NCBI GenBank assembly: GCA_002687025.1 | Contig: NYZG01000383.1 | Coordinates: forward strand, 1-9,838 | Origin: Candidatus Poribacteria bacterium | Lineage (GTDB): Bacteria > Poribacteria > WGA-4E > GCA-2687025 | Direction of reading: 5' to 3' | Length of the DNA: 9,838 nt | Shown here: positions 1-6,237 of the stretch, in pieces | How the letters are laid out: each line of letters begins with the position of its first letter | Position numbering within the stretch: the first letter of the stretch is position 1 | The notes under the pieces: generated by a model | Seen by the model: the letters and a program-made list of their open reading frames with translations, nothing else | What the model was told of the DNA's origin: nothing | Databases searched by the model: none | Program-made: the position numbers and the translations under genes

Positions 1-134
1 GCGGCGTAGTCCAGGCACCATTGCAGCTTTTCCAGGATCACGTCGGGGTATTCGTCCCGACGGAACCCGGGCACGCGCCCCTCCAGGTGGGGGTCACCGA
101 CGACCAGGATGCCGCCGTACACGGAGTCAGCCAT
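1..134 (-). CDS. Metallophosphoesterase (Mre11/SbcD-like), N-terminal fragment
   Basis: The first 44 codons of a gene that continues past the left edge. It starts with ATG at 134 and overlaps the end of the Rad50-like ATPase gene by 8 bp (its stop is at 127-129), so translation is probably coupled. The protein begins MADSVYGGILVVGDPHLEGR. A hydrophobic beta strand followed by GDPHL is the first metal-binding motif (D-x-H) of calcineurin-like phosphoesterases, with D14 and H16 as the likely ligands. A segment with FRRDEYP and then LEKLQW follows. Such enzymes use two Mn ions to cut DNA ends or hairpins when paired with a Rad50/SbcC ATPase, and the neighbour here is such an ATPase. Assignment to the Mre11/SbcD group rests on this motif plus context, because motifs II-V lie outside the window. 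Gene order (ATPase first, nuclease second) is the reverse of the usual sbcD-sbcC order. Confidence 0.8.
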   Translation of the reverse strand, partial: MADSVYGGILVVGDPHLEGRVPGFRRDEYPDVILEKLQWCLDYA

Positions 135-1587
135 CCGGTGGTCCTCCATGCGCGCGGGCGGCGTGGTCCACGAGGGCTTCGGCATTGATCGCGGCGCCAC
201 ACGTCGGGCACGTGCTGTTGTCCTCGGCCCATGCGCGCACGCCCGTGGCGACGTCCAGCGTCTCTGCCCCCACGCCCTCCAGGGCCTGCGCGTGAGCGCT
301 GACGGCCGCGTGCGCAGCCACGAGGCCGTCCAGCAGGCCGACAAGTGGCAGCGCGTCAGCGGGGGCCGGGACCTCGGGCAGCCCCCTGGTGAGCCCCGCC
401 GCTTGCGCGAGCGCGTCGACGGAGACAGCGGCTGCACGCATGTCCGCTATCGCCGCCGTGAGCGCGCCATCGTCTAGCAGCTCGGGCGGCCCCGCCGCGG
501 ACAACAGCACGTCCGCCTGAAGCTGAAGCGCATCGTCCCACGCCGCTGCGGATGCCAGCGCGCGCACGTCCGCGTCCAGGCGCGCGGAGTCCCAGAGCGT
601 AGGCGGCGCGATCATCTCTGAGAGCGCGGCAGACTCCCCGCACGCAGCGCGCACGTCGGACGATGTTCTGGCGAGGCCCCGGATGTCGAGCTCAAGGGCG
701 TCGGCGGGAGCCAACTCAGGAGGCGCGCGGAGCGGCGACACGGCGTCCGCCTGTCCCAGAGCAGCTCGCCGCGTCTCGGACGCCACACGCAAGGAGGCGG
801 CCAGGCCTTCGAGCGGGGCCGTGTCGATCAGCGAAGGGGGCTCGCCCAGCGTGGCCAATGCGGCCCGTTCTGCCGTCAGCGCCGCCGTCATGCTGCGCGC
901 TGCAGCGATCGAGCCAATCTCCGACTCCAGCCGCGCGACGTCGGCGTCCCCGGCGTCGATGGCAGCGTACAGCGTCTCCGCGTCTTCCATCCTCGTCGCT
1001 AGGGCCGGCACGCTCTCTAGCTCCTCGATCCGCGCCGTCTGGCGGCGCGCCTCCGCCTCGAGGTGCTGCTTGCGGCCTCTGGCCGCGCGGCCTTTCTCGC
1101 GATGCCGGCGCTGCATCTCGACCAGCTTCGTAGCGTCCGACGAGGACGCGAAGAACCGGGCAGCGTGCGAGCCCGACTGCTCGAGCAGGAAGATCGGCGT
1201 CTTCTGCTCCCCGAGGTGGACATCGAAAACCCCGCCGTCCCCTTCGACCCACGGCAGGCGAAGGGCTTCGTGCACCTCCGGTGGCACGCCGCCGCGGCCG
1301 CGCCCGAGGCGGTCGAAGAGCTGAGCGTCCACCACGTAGCTCGGAGAGTTCCTACGCCGCCACTCGATGACGTGTCCGTCGTCCGTCTCCACGGTCACGC
1401 AGCACTCGCGTGCTCCGTGCCGCTTGACGTGTGTGCTGTTCTCGTTTGTGCAGAGCGTGCGCAGCGCCTCGACTATCGCGCTCTTCCCGGAGTTGTTCGG
1501 CCCGACGAGCACGGTGAGCCCCTCCGCGGGCTCTATCACCGTCTCCGCGTGCGACATGAAGTCACGCAGGACGATCCGCCGGATCAT
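127..1587 (-). CDS. Rad50/SbcC-like ATPase half ending just after a zinc-hook CxxC
   Basis: A 486-aa protein starting with ATG at 1587 (MIRRIVLRDFMSH). This start fits the first strand of the RecF/SMC/Rad50 ATP-binding lobe, and upstream in-frame codons do not look like protein of this family. Residues 1-45 carry the fold, with Walker A GPNNSGKS at 29-36. Residues 133-160 contain FLLEQSG and then RFFASSSDATK, resembling a Q-loop (Q136) and the start of the coiled coil. Residues 165-200 are charged and helical. Residues 210-443 are a 39-residue repeat array. CPTC at 460-463 matches a Rad50 zinc hook (CxxC), with H475 and H480 after it. The protein then stops. No LSGG-type signature, Walker B, D-loop or returning coiled coil is present, although SbcC/Rad50 proteins normally carry all of these. 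A functional ATPase would need a C-terminal half from another protein. The expected role is ATP-driven DNA-end or chromosome maintenance with the overlapping phosphoesterase. I saw no strong ribosome-binding site; coupling to the upstream ORF through ATGA is likely. The family call is confident. Whether this is a natural half or a break is not settled. Confidence 0.88.
   Translation of the reverse strand: MIRRIVLRDFMSHAETVIEPAEGLTVLVGPNNSGKSAIVEALRTLCTNENSTHVKRHGARECCVTVETDDGHVIEWRRRNSPSYVVDAQLFDRLGRGRGGVPPEVHEALRLPWVEGDGGVFDVHLGEQKTPIFLLEQSGSHAARFFASSSDATKLVEMQRRHREKGRAARGRKQHLEAEARRQTARIEELESVPALATRMEDAETLYAAIDAGDADVARLESEIGSIAAARSMTAALTAERAALATLGEPPSLIDTAPLEGLAASLRVASETRRAALGQADAVSPLRAPPELAPADALELDIRGLARTSSDVRAACGESAALSEMIAPPTLWDSARLDADVRALASAAAWDDALQLQADVLLSAAGPPELLDDGALTAAIADMRAAAVSVDALAQAAGLTRGLPEVPAPADALPLVGLLDGLVAAHAAVSAHAQALEGVGAETLDVATGVRAWAEDNSTCPTCGAAINAEALVDHAARAHGGPPDG
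148..210 (-). other. C-terminal CxxC...H...H putative zinc site (hook-like)
   Basis: Codons 460-480 encode CPTC, then 11 residues, His475, four residues and His480. CPxC is the signature of the Rad50 zinc hook, which joins two molecules by sharing one zinc. The added spacing C-x2-C-x11-H-x4-H also resembles a C2H2 zinc finger, so the site could instead bind zinc within a single chain. The motif sits at the very end of the protein, only six residues before the stop. Confidence 0.6.
259..960 (-). repeat. Six-unit, 39-residue protein repeat in the Rad50-like ATPase
   Basis: Codons 210-443 divide into six consecutive units of exactly 39 residues (117 nt) with no gaps: 210-248, 249-287, 288-326, 327-365, 366-404 and 405-443. 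Position 11 is Leu in all six. Units 2-4 open with APPEL, APPTL and GPPEL, and unit 1 with EPPSL. An acidic or small stretch follows, then an Ala/Leu-rich helix of about 28 residues. The first and last units are the most degenerate (no PP pair in the first, VPAP in the last). Units differ widely in sequence, so this is an old or structurally constrained repeat and not a recent DNA tandem duplication. The recurring Pro-Pro pairs should interrupt the helix once per unit, which a plain Rad50 coiled coil would not do. The register was found by eye. Confidence 0.75.
1480..1503 (-). other. Walker A (P-loop) of the Rad50-like ATPase
   Basis: Codons 29-36 encode GPNNSGKS, matching GxxxxGK[ST]. It follows a hydrophobic strand (LTVLV) and is followed by AIVEALR, as in RecF/SMC/Rad50 proteins that load onto DNA. 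K35 and S36 are the expected phosphate and magnesium contacts. Confidence 0.93.
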
Positions 1588-1646
1588 CGTGAACGCCAAT
1601 CTGCGACCGTGTCCGCTTCGGCGACGCGACGGCTTGGCTCGCTCAT
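1584..1646 (-). CDS. Possible 20-codon linker ORF joined to both neighbours by ATGA
   Basis: A short ORF begins with ATG at 1646 and stops at 1584-1586. It encodes 20 residues beginning MSEPSRRVAEADTV and ending in DWRSR. Its ATG overlaps the stop of the lytic transglycosylase gene in an ATGA (1643-1646), and its own stop overlaps the ATG of the Rad50-like gene in a second ATGA (1584-1587). It exactly fills the 55-bp gap between the two genes. AGG lies directly before the start, so a ribosome-binding site is weak at best. The peptide has no recognisable motif. Its most plausible job is to carry terminating ribosomes across the gap so the downstream gene is translated. It could also be chance in GC-rich DNA, where stop codons are rare. 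Confidence 0.4.
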   Translation of the reverse strand: MSEPSRRVAEADTVADWRSR

Positions 1647-3895
1647 CCTGGGTGCTCGACCGGCGACAGCTGCGCGGGCTCCTCGTCTTCGCCGTAGAGG
1701 TGGCGGTACACGTGGTAGGAGTGCATGACCTTCTTGATGTGGTTGCGCGTCTCCGTGTAGGGCACCTGCTCGATGAACTCGTCCAGATCGGTGATGGCGT
1801 AGCGTTCGCGCCACTGGCCCATCCGGCCTTCGCCCGCGTTGTACGCGCCTGAAACGAGGGAGAAGTCTCCCCCGAACTCATCGAGCAGGAACCGGATGTA
1901 CCAAGCCCCCATACGGATGTTCACCTCCGGGTCCAGCAGCATGTCCTTGTCGAACTGCTCGATGCCGATCCTCTGCGCGATGCGCTTGCCCGTGTCGGGC
2001 ATGACCTGCATCAGCCCGTACGCGCCGGCCCAGGAGACCACGCTGGCATTGAACCGGCTCTCCTCGCGGATCATCGCCGCGAGGTAGTGCGGATCGACCC
2101 CGAACTCCTCTCCTGCCTTCTCCAGCGACTCCTGGAACGGGATCGGATAGAGAAGCTGGCCCACCTCAACGGGCGGGTCGTCGCCGCTCCACCGCACCTC
2201 CGGCAGATTCGAGAACCGGTACGCCATGATGTACGCTCGATACGTGCGGCCTAGCCGCTCGTTGGCGCGCATCAGGTGGTAATACAGGAGCGCGCGGTCG
2301 TCTTTGCTTCGGTCCAGCAGCGATTCCATCTCCGCGATCGCCGCCGCGTTGTCGTCAAGTCGCGTCAGCATCTCCACGCGCGGGAGTGGCATGTGTTGGA
2401 GCGAGTCCACCGACACGCTCGCCTGCCGCACCATGCGGCTGACCGAATCGATGTACTCGGGCCCCACGGCGCCGGCGCCGGCCAGCTCGCGCAGCTTCTC
2501 GTCGGCCCGAGCGGCGTAGTAGTACGTGTCCATCTCAACGACCTGCCGATACGCATCCGCCGCCTGCTGCGAGTCTCCGAGCCTTTCGTGTACCTTCCCG
2601 AGCCAGAAATGGCCGCGCCCTGCGTAGTCACTCTTCGGATAGGCGAGGATGAGAGTCTTCAGCGACGCCATGCTCTGGGAGTGTCGCTTCAGCCGGATGT
2701 CGCACCACGCCGTCAGCCACGCCGCCTCGGGAGCGTGCTTGCTCTGGGGGAACTTGGCGACGACCTCCGCGTATGCTTTGCGCGCCGTCGCGAAGTCCCG
2801 CGCGTCGCGGAGCGTCCAGCCGTATTCCATCATCACGTCGTCCAGAAGCGAGGACCACGGGTTCTCGGTGGTGAATTCGCGGAAAAGGCGTAACGCCCGC
2901 GTGCGTTGCCCGGAGCGTCGCGTCGCGAGGATGCGTTGGAACTGGGCGCGCGTCTTGTAGTTCGGATGACCGGATCGCAGCATCCCCTCGAACGTGCGGA
3001 TCGCGTTGCTGTACTGGCGGTCTCGCAGGTATGACCTGCCAATCTCGTAGCGGGCGCGCGTCGCAAGCTCGTCTTCGTGCCCTTTGTGGATGCCTTCCCA
3101 GGTCGTGCGGGCCTTCTTGCGCTCGCCGCTGCCGTGCAGCACCTGGGCGTGCACGAACTTGTGAGCGCGCGTCAGCTTCAGCTCGGGGTGAGCGTCCGCG
3201 AGCCGCTCGATCTTGGCCACGGCGCGCTGCGCGAACGAGTCGTTCGTCGTGTCCTCGATGACCTGCTGGTACGCCTCGTACGCCGCCTGCGGCGCGCCGA
3301 GCCCCTCGTGCGACACACCGACGAAGTACAACGCCTCGCGACCGAGGCTCGGTTGGTCCACTAACCCTCGGAAAACTCCGAGCGCGTCCGCATACTGCGC
3401 AGCGTTCTCGAGCGCCTTGCCGACGCGGAGCAGCGCGCTCTCCCGCAACGGGAAATCGGGGAATTCGTCGAGTATCGAGCGGTATTGCGCCGCCGCCTCA
3501 CCGTACATCTGCTGCTTCGCGAGGCACTGCGCGCGGTGGTAACGCGCGAAGTCGCGCAGCGCGAACTCTGACACGTCGCAACGCGCGTATGCGTCCCCGG
3601 CGGCGGCGTAACGCTTCCTCCCTTGGAGCGCGCGGCCATAGGCGTATGAGAGCTGCAGTCGCAGATCGTCCTGGCGCGCCTTGCGCAGGAACCGCGCGAC
3701 GCGCTTGTCCAGGTCCTCGGACGCCGGCCCTTCCGCCCGAAACTCCGTGAGGAACGACTCGAACTGCCGCGGCTCAGGCGCCGGGTCGCCGCACGCGACG
3801 AGCAGCGCGAGCAGAATCCCCGTCGTGGCGAGCACTATGCTAGCGCGCCCCCGGGACGTCTTGGCGAGTCGGCAAGCCACATCGCGATCTGTCAT
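1643..3895 (-). CDS. Soluble lytic murein transglycosylase (GH23, Slt-like) lipoprotein with TPR region
   Basis: A 750-aa protein that cleaves peptidoglycan between MurNAc and GlcNAc and forms 1,6-anhydro ends. The N-terminus has a basic region (R and K within residues 4-17), a hydrophobic stretch (about 20-34) and lipobox LVAC with Cys35, so it should be a periplasm-facing lipoprotein. Residues 75-560 are mostly TPR-like helical repeats, with Ala/Tyr/Gly spacing and phrases such as AAQYRSIL and ALGVFRGL. This parallels the helical ring of Slt70. The C-terminal GH23 domain has REES (catalytic E612), AGAYGLMQVMP (about 624-634) and AYNAGEG (about 684-690), all standard for the family. The chosen start, ATG 3895, has GGAG 10 nt upstream and gives a normal signal peptide. 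An in-frame ATG at 3997 overlaps the previous stop as ATGA and would add 34 residues, an unusually long region before the signal. It follows the 108-aa gene by 98 bp. Confidence 0.93.
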   Translation of the reverse strand: MTDRDVACRLAKTSRGRASIVLATTGILLALLVACGDPAPEPRQFESFLTEFRAEGPASEDLDKRVARFLRKARQDDLRLQLSYAYGRALQGRKRYAAAGDAYARCDVSEFALRDFARYHRAQCLAKQQMYGEAAAQYRSILDEFPDFPLRESALLRVGKALENAAQYADALGVFRGLVDQPSLGREALYFVGVSHEGLGAPQAAYEAYQQVIEDTTNDSFAQRAVAKIERLADAHPELKLTRAHKFVHAQVLHGSGERKKARTTWEGIHKGHEDELATRARYEIGRSYLRDRQYSNAIRTFEGMLRSGHPNYKTRAQFQRILATRRSGQRTRALRLFREFTTENPWSSLLDDVMMEYGWTLRDARDFATARKAYAEVVAKFPQSKHAPEAAWLTAWCDIRLKRHSQSMASLKTLILAYPKSDYAGRGHFWLGKVHERLGDSQQAADAYRQVVEMDTYYYAARADEKLRELAGAGAVGPEYIDSVSRMVRQASVSVDSLQHMPLPRVEMLTRLDDNAAAIAEMESLLDRSKDDRALLYYHLMRANERLGRTYRAYIMAYRFSNLPEVRWSGDDPPVEVGQLLYPIPFQESLEKAGEEFGVDPHYLAAMIREESRFNASVVSWAGAYGLMQVMPDTGKRIAQRIGIEQFDKDMLLDPEVNIRMGAWYIRFLLDEFGGDFSLVSGAYNAGEGRMGQWRERYAITDLDEFIEQVPYTETRNHIKKVMHSYHVYRHLYGEDEEPAQLSPVEHPG

Positions 3896-3993
3896 CGCTT
3901 CCGTTCTCCGCGCGTCTAGGCCGTTCCATGACGGGATGAAGATGCGTCTCCGGCGCGCCGCGCCGCCTGTGGGCGATGACCGCGAGGCCGGAC

Positions 3994-4320
3994 TCATTCG
4001 CCCTCCGGGCTGTCGGGCATTGCGCCGTTGGCCTTCAGTCGGTTCAGCGCAGGGACCTTGTCCCGGATAGCCCCAACCCGGAACGGGATGTCCGACATGA
4101 ACCGTTCGCAGAAGTCGCGAACCGGCTTCATCCTGCCCTTCGGGTTGTCCCTTCGCGGGATGTGATGGACCGTCAAGGCGCGTGGGATATCCGACTCGCG
4201 CGGCTCCGACGGGCCCCGCGCCTCGGGCCACACCGCGACCAACCAGGCGCCGTCGCCGTCCGAGAACCAATGGAACGCGTAGGAGCCGACGTGGTGCGAC
4301 TCGCGGCGATCCCACGCCAT
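3994..4320 (-). CDS. Uncharacterised 108-aa protein in the envelope operon
   Basis: I do not recognise this family. The start ATG at 4320 is well supported: GGAGG lies 7 nt upstream, and the stop of the nicotinamidase-like gene (TAG at 4323-4325) is only 2 nt away. The protein begins MAWDRRESHHVGSYAF. Residues 12-33 are rich in aromatic and hydrophobic residues (FHWF, then AWLVAVWPE) and look like a beta hairpin. Residues 44-60 look like another strand (ALTVHHIP), and residues 61-97 are basic and probably helical (KGRMKPVRDF, then IRDKVPALNRLK). There is no signal peptide or membrane segment, so it is probably a small soluble cytoplasmic protein. Its stop overlaps an in-frame ATG of the transglycosylase gene as ATGA. 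A longer version starting at 4389 is less likely because it would overlap the upstream gene by 67 bp and lacks this ribosome-binding site. Confidence 0.75.
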   Translation of the reverse strand: MAWDRRESHHVGSYAFHWFSDGDGAWLVAVWPEARGPSEPRESDIPRALTVHHIPRRDNPKGRMKPVRDFCERFMSDIPFRVGAIRDKVPALNRLKANGAMPDSPEGE

Positions 4321-4322
4321 CT

Positions 4323-5003
4323 CTACCCCTCCGTCGCTCCGGCGAGGACATCGTCCGTGGAGAGCACGCGCACACCGGAATCCGTCCATCCGGCAACCAG
4401 GGCGTCGCCTCTGTCCTGGTCGATGGCGCGCGTCGCGTCCAGGACCAGGCTGATTCTGGTCCCGCCGCGCCTAAGGAACCCCTCGATCGCGTGAGCGTCA
4501 CACACGTCCAACGCGACGCCATATACAACGACGTGGCTCGGACGCACTGTTTCAAGAACGGTCTCGAGGTTCGGGTTCGTGAACGCGTCGAACCATCGTT
4601 TCTGCAGGTATACCTCGCCGCCATGATCAAGCAGCCTGCGCGCGAGGTCGTCACTGTCCTCTCTCGCGCTGGGAACCCATACCGGCTCTCGCGGCTGCGT
4701 TTCCGGGACCTTCTCGCAGCCGGGCGTGCCCGCCAGACAGTGCGGAGGGAACGTCTCGGCGTAGTCTGGGTCGTCGGACAGTTCAGGGTCGTCGGGCGAG
4801 TGGTGGTCCACGCTACCCATCACGCGAAAGCCGCGTTCGCGGGCGTAACGCGTCAGTCGTGCGAGGTTCGGCAATATGCCCTCGGCGCCGGGAATCGGCA
4901 GCCTGCCGCCCGGCATAATGAAGTCGTATTGGGTATCCACATCCCAGAACGTCGGAGCGGGACTGATCCGCATGTCTCGGCCCCCGGCCCGCGTCGTGGT
5001 CAC
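4323..5003 (-). CDS. Nicotinamidase/isochorismatase-family cysteine hydrolase
   Basis: A 226-aa protein with the full set of nicotinamidase-like residues. The catalytic triad is D23 (in DVDTQYDF), K135 (LQKRWFDAF) and C168 (GVALDVCD). The likely metal ligands are D66 and H68 (VDHHSP) and H88 (FPPHCLAGTPG). Together these point to nicotinamide deamidation to nicotinate for NAD salvage, more than to isochorismate hydrolysis. The substrate is still inferred, since the wider family also includes carbamoylases and related amidases. The chain is near the usual family length and has no signal peptide, so it is cytoplasmic. The GTG start at 5003 overlaps the stop of the Wza-like gene by 4 bp (GTGA). 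An internal ATG at 4973 would drop ten poorly conserved residues and is an equally reasonable start. The next gene begins 2 nt after its stop. Confidence 0.88.
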   Translation of the reverse strand: MTTTRAGGRDMRISPAPTFWDVDTQYDFIMPGGRLPIPGAEGILPNLARLTRYARERGFRVMGSVDHHSPDDPELSDDPDYAETFPPHCLAGTPGCEKVPETQPREPVWVPSAREDSDDLARRLLDHGGEVYLQKRWFDAFTNPNLETVLETVRPSHVVVYGVALDVCDAHAIEGFLRRGGTRISLVLDATRAIDQDRGDALVAGWTDSGVRVLSTDDVLAGATEG

Positions 5004-6097
5004 TGGCGTATCAGGCTCGTCAGCAGAACGGCCGTGGAGACCGCGCTGAACACCAGCGGCCAGTTCACCTTGAATCTGGCATTCACGCGGACGGTTTCCC
5101 CCGGGTGTACGAGCGCGGTAGTCGCCTCCCGCCGCAGGTCGATGGTCTCGACGGAGCCGTCGAGCCGTACGATCTCCACCACTTCCAGGTTGGCGTCTTC
5201 TCGCACGGCGTCGCCGGCCAGCGCCAGCGCTCGGCCCACGGAGACCGGCCCGCGGACGCGGTACAGGCCCGGCTGCTGCACATATCCCAGCACGCTCACC
5301 TCCTCGACGACGTACGCGTTTGGCACGTGGAGCGTGTCCCCGTGTCGAATCTCTCGCTGCGGCCGGTCGACGCCCGTCAGGTCCTCGTTCAGCTCGATGG
5401 TCTCCGTCGATCCGTCCGCGCGGAGGATCATCAGACGCCCAAGCGACCCCTGGTCGTCCACGATGCCGCCCGCCAGCGACAGTGCGTACCCTGCCGACAC
5501 AGGGCCGAGGACGTGGAAGACGCCTGGCTCACGCACGTTCCCGGACACGCGGAGTCGCGTCCGCTCCGACACGTACACGACATCGCCTCTGAATACCTGA
5601 ATGTGTGGCCCCGGCGGCGCCGTCAAGTCGTACGTCTGGACGAGCTCGCCGTCGCGTATAAGGTGAACGCGCGTCATGTCAGCCGACTCGGACAGCGCGT
5701 CGCCGGCAAGGGCGAGCGCCTTCCGGAGGTCGATGTGCGCGTCCATGAAGCCGTACCTGCCCGGCGCGCCTACCTGCCCGCCCACGTACACGTCCCGCTC
5801 GCGAGGAATCGGCACGATCAGCACGTCCGGGTCCGTGAGGTGACCGGTCAGGCCAGCGACCAGGCGCTCGCGCAGCGCCTCCAGCGTAAGCGACTCGACA
5901 TCGATCGCCCCGAGGAGGAAGTAGTTGATCTTCCCGTCGTCTTGCACCAGCACTTCCTGGCCGTACTCCGGCCGATTCAGCACGACGATACGCAGCGAAT
6001 CGCCCGCTCGTATCCGGTGCTGGCCCAGGGAAGCCGGGCGCGCGGAAGCCGCCACCAACGCAAGCGCGAAAGCCAAGAACAGCCTGTGGATGCGCAA
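5000..6097 (-). CDS. Polysaccharide export protein (Wza-like) with three SLBB domains
   Basis: A 365-aa envelope protein. The TTG start at 6097 gives a classical signal peptide (MRIHRLFLAFALALVAASA), with cleavage plausible near residue 19 or 23. I see no lipobox, unlike typical outer-membrane Wza lipoproteins. Residues 26-96 form the polysaccharide export (Poly_export) domain, with the RIRAGDSLRI opening and the DPDVLIVP end. Three SLBB units follow at about 103-176, 182-258 and 266-338. Each repeats the pattern G-x-V-x-x-PG-x-Y/F, an LALAG or LSLAG helix, and a VRxxD or RxDG strand. A C-terminal hydrophobic helix (about 346-362) could anchor the protein. Wza-type proteins form the outer-membrane exit channel for capsule or exopolysaccharide. 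No Wzc kinase, flippase or glycosyltransferase is next to it, so it looks like an orphan copy. It is probably the first gene of the coupled string. Confidence 0.88.
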   Translation of the reverse strand: MRIHRLFLAFALALVAASARPASLGQHRIRAGDSLRIVVLNRPEYGQEVLVQDDGKINYFLLGAIDVESLTLEALRERLVAGLTGHLTDPDVLIVPIPRERDVYVGGQVGAPGRYGFMDAHIDLRKALALAGDALSESADMTRVHLIRDGELVQTYDLTAPPGPHIQVFRGDVVYVSERTRLRVSGNVREPGVFHVLGPVSAGYALSLAGGIVDDQGSLGRLMILRADGSTETIELNEDLTGVDRPQREIRHGDTLHVPNAYVVEEVSVLGYVQQPGLYRVRGPVSVGRALALAGDAVREDANLEVVEIVRLDGSVETIDLRREATTALVHPGETVRVNARFKVNWPLVFSAVSTAVLLTSLIRQ

Positions 6098-6156
6098 TGT
6101 GTGGTCCGTCCGAAGTTCGGTCGGGTGGGGCAGTCACCCCTTCGCGCGGCAGGCAC

Positions 6157-6165
6157 AGTGTAGCA
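6157..6165 (-). promoter_or_regulatory. Candidate extended -10 promoter upstream of the Wza-like gene
   Basis: On the minus strand the sequence TGCTACACT resembles an extended -10 element (TGnTATAAT), with four of six matches in the hexamer. It lies about 60 bp before the TTG start at 6097, in the 140-bp gap after the UbiA gene. No convincing -35 box is seen 16-18 bp further upstream. If used, it would drive the string from the Wza-like gene to the phosphoesterase. The remainder of the gap shows only short GC-rich inverted repeats. Confidence 0.3.
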
Positions 6166-6237
6166 CAGGCAGCACATCGACGCCCGCGGACACGGGACGA
6201 GAATGGGCTCCGCCGGGGCCGCCGGCCCAGGACATCC

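Noticed and set aside
1588..1881. Extension of the Rad50-like frame upstream of 1587
   Set aside because: The added residues are a Ser/Arg/Thr-rich shadow of the transglycosylase C-terminus. The family start is MIRRIVLRDF.
3896..4654. N-terminal extension of the transglycosylase frame up to 4654, giving 1003 residues
   Set aside because: It would overlap two well-supported genes in another frame and put more than 250 Arg/Pro-rich residues before a clear lipoprotein signal peptide.
4182..5600. Long plus-strand open frame (472 codons) opposite the Wza-like and nicotinamidase-like genes
   Set aside because: It is rich in Arg, Pro, Ser and Thr with no recognisable domain, and it lies antisense to two genes with clear catalytic and SLBB motifs. 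GC-rich DNA often leaves the opposite strand open.
6216..6228. Small GC-rich hairpin (GGGCC arms) just after the UbiA stop as a terminator
   Set aside because: Only 5 bp with a 3-nt loop and no T-run; expected often by chance in DNA this GC-rich.
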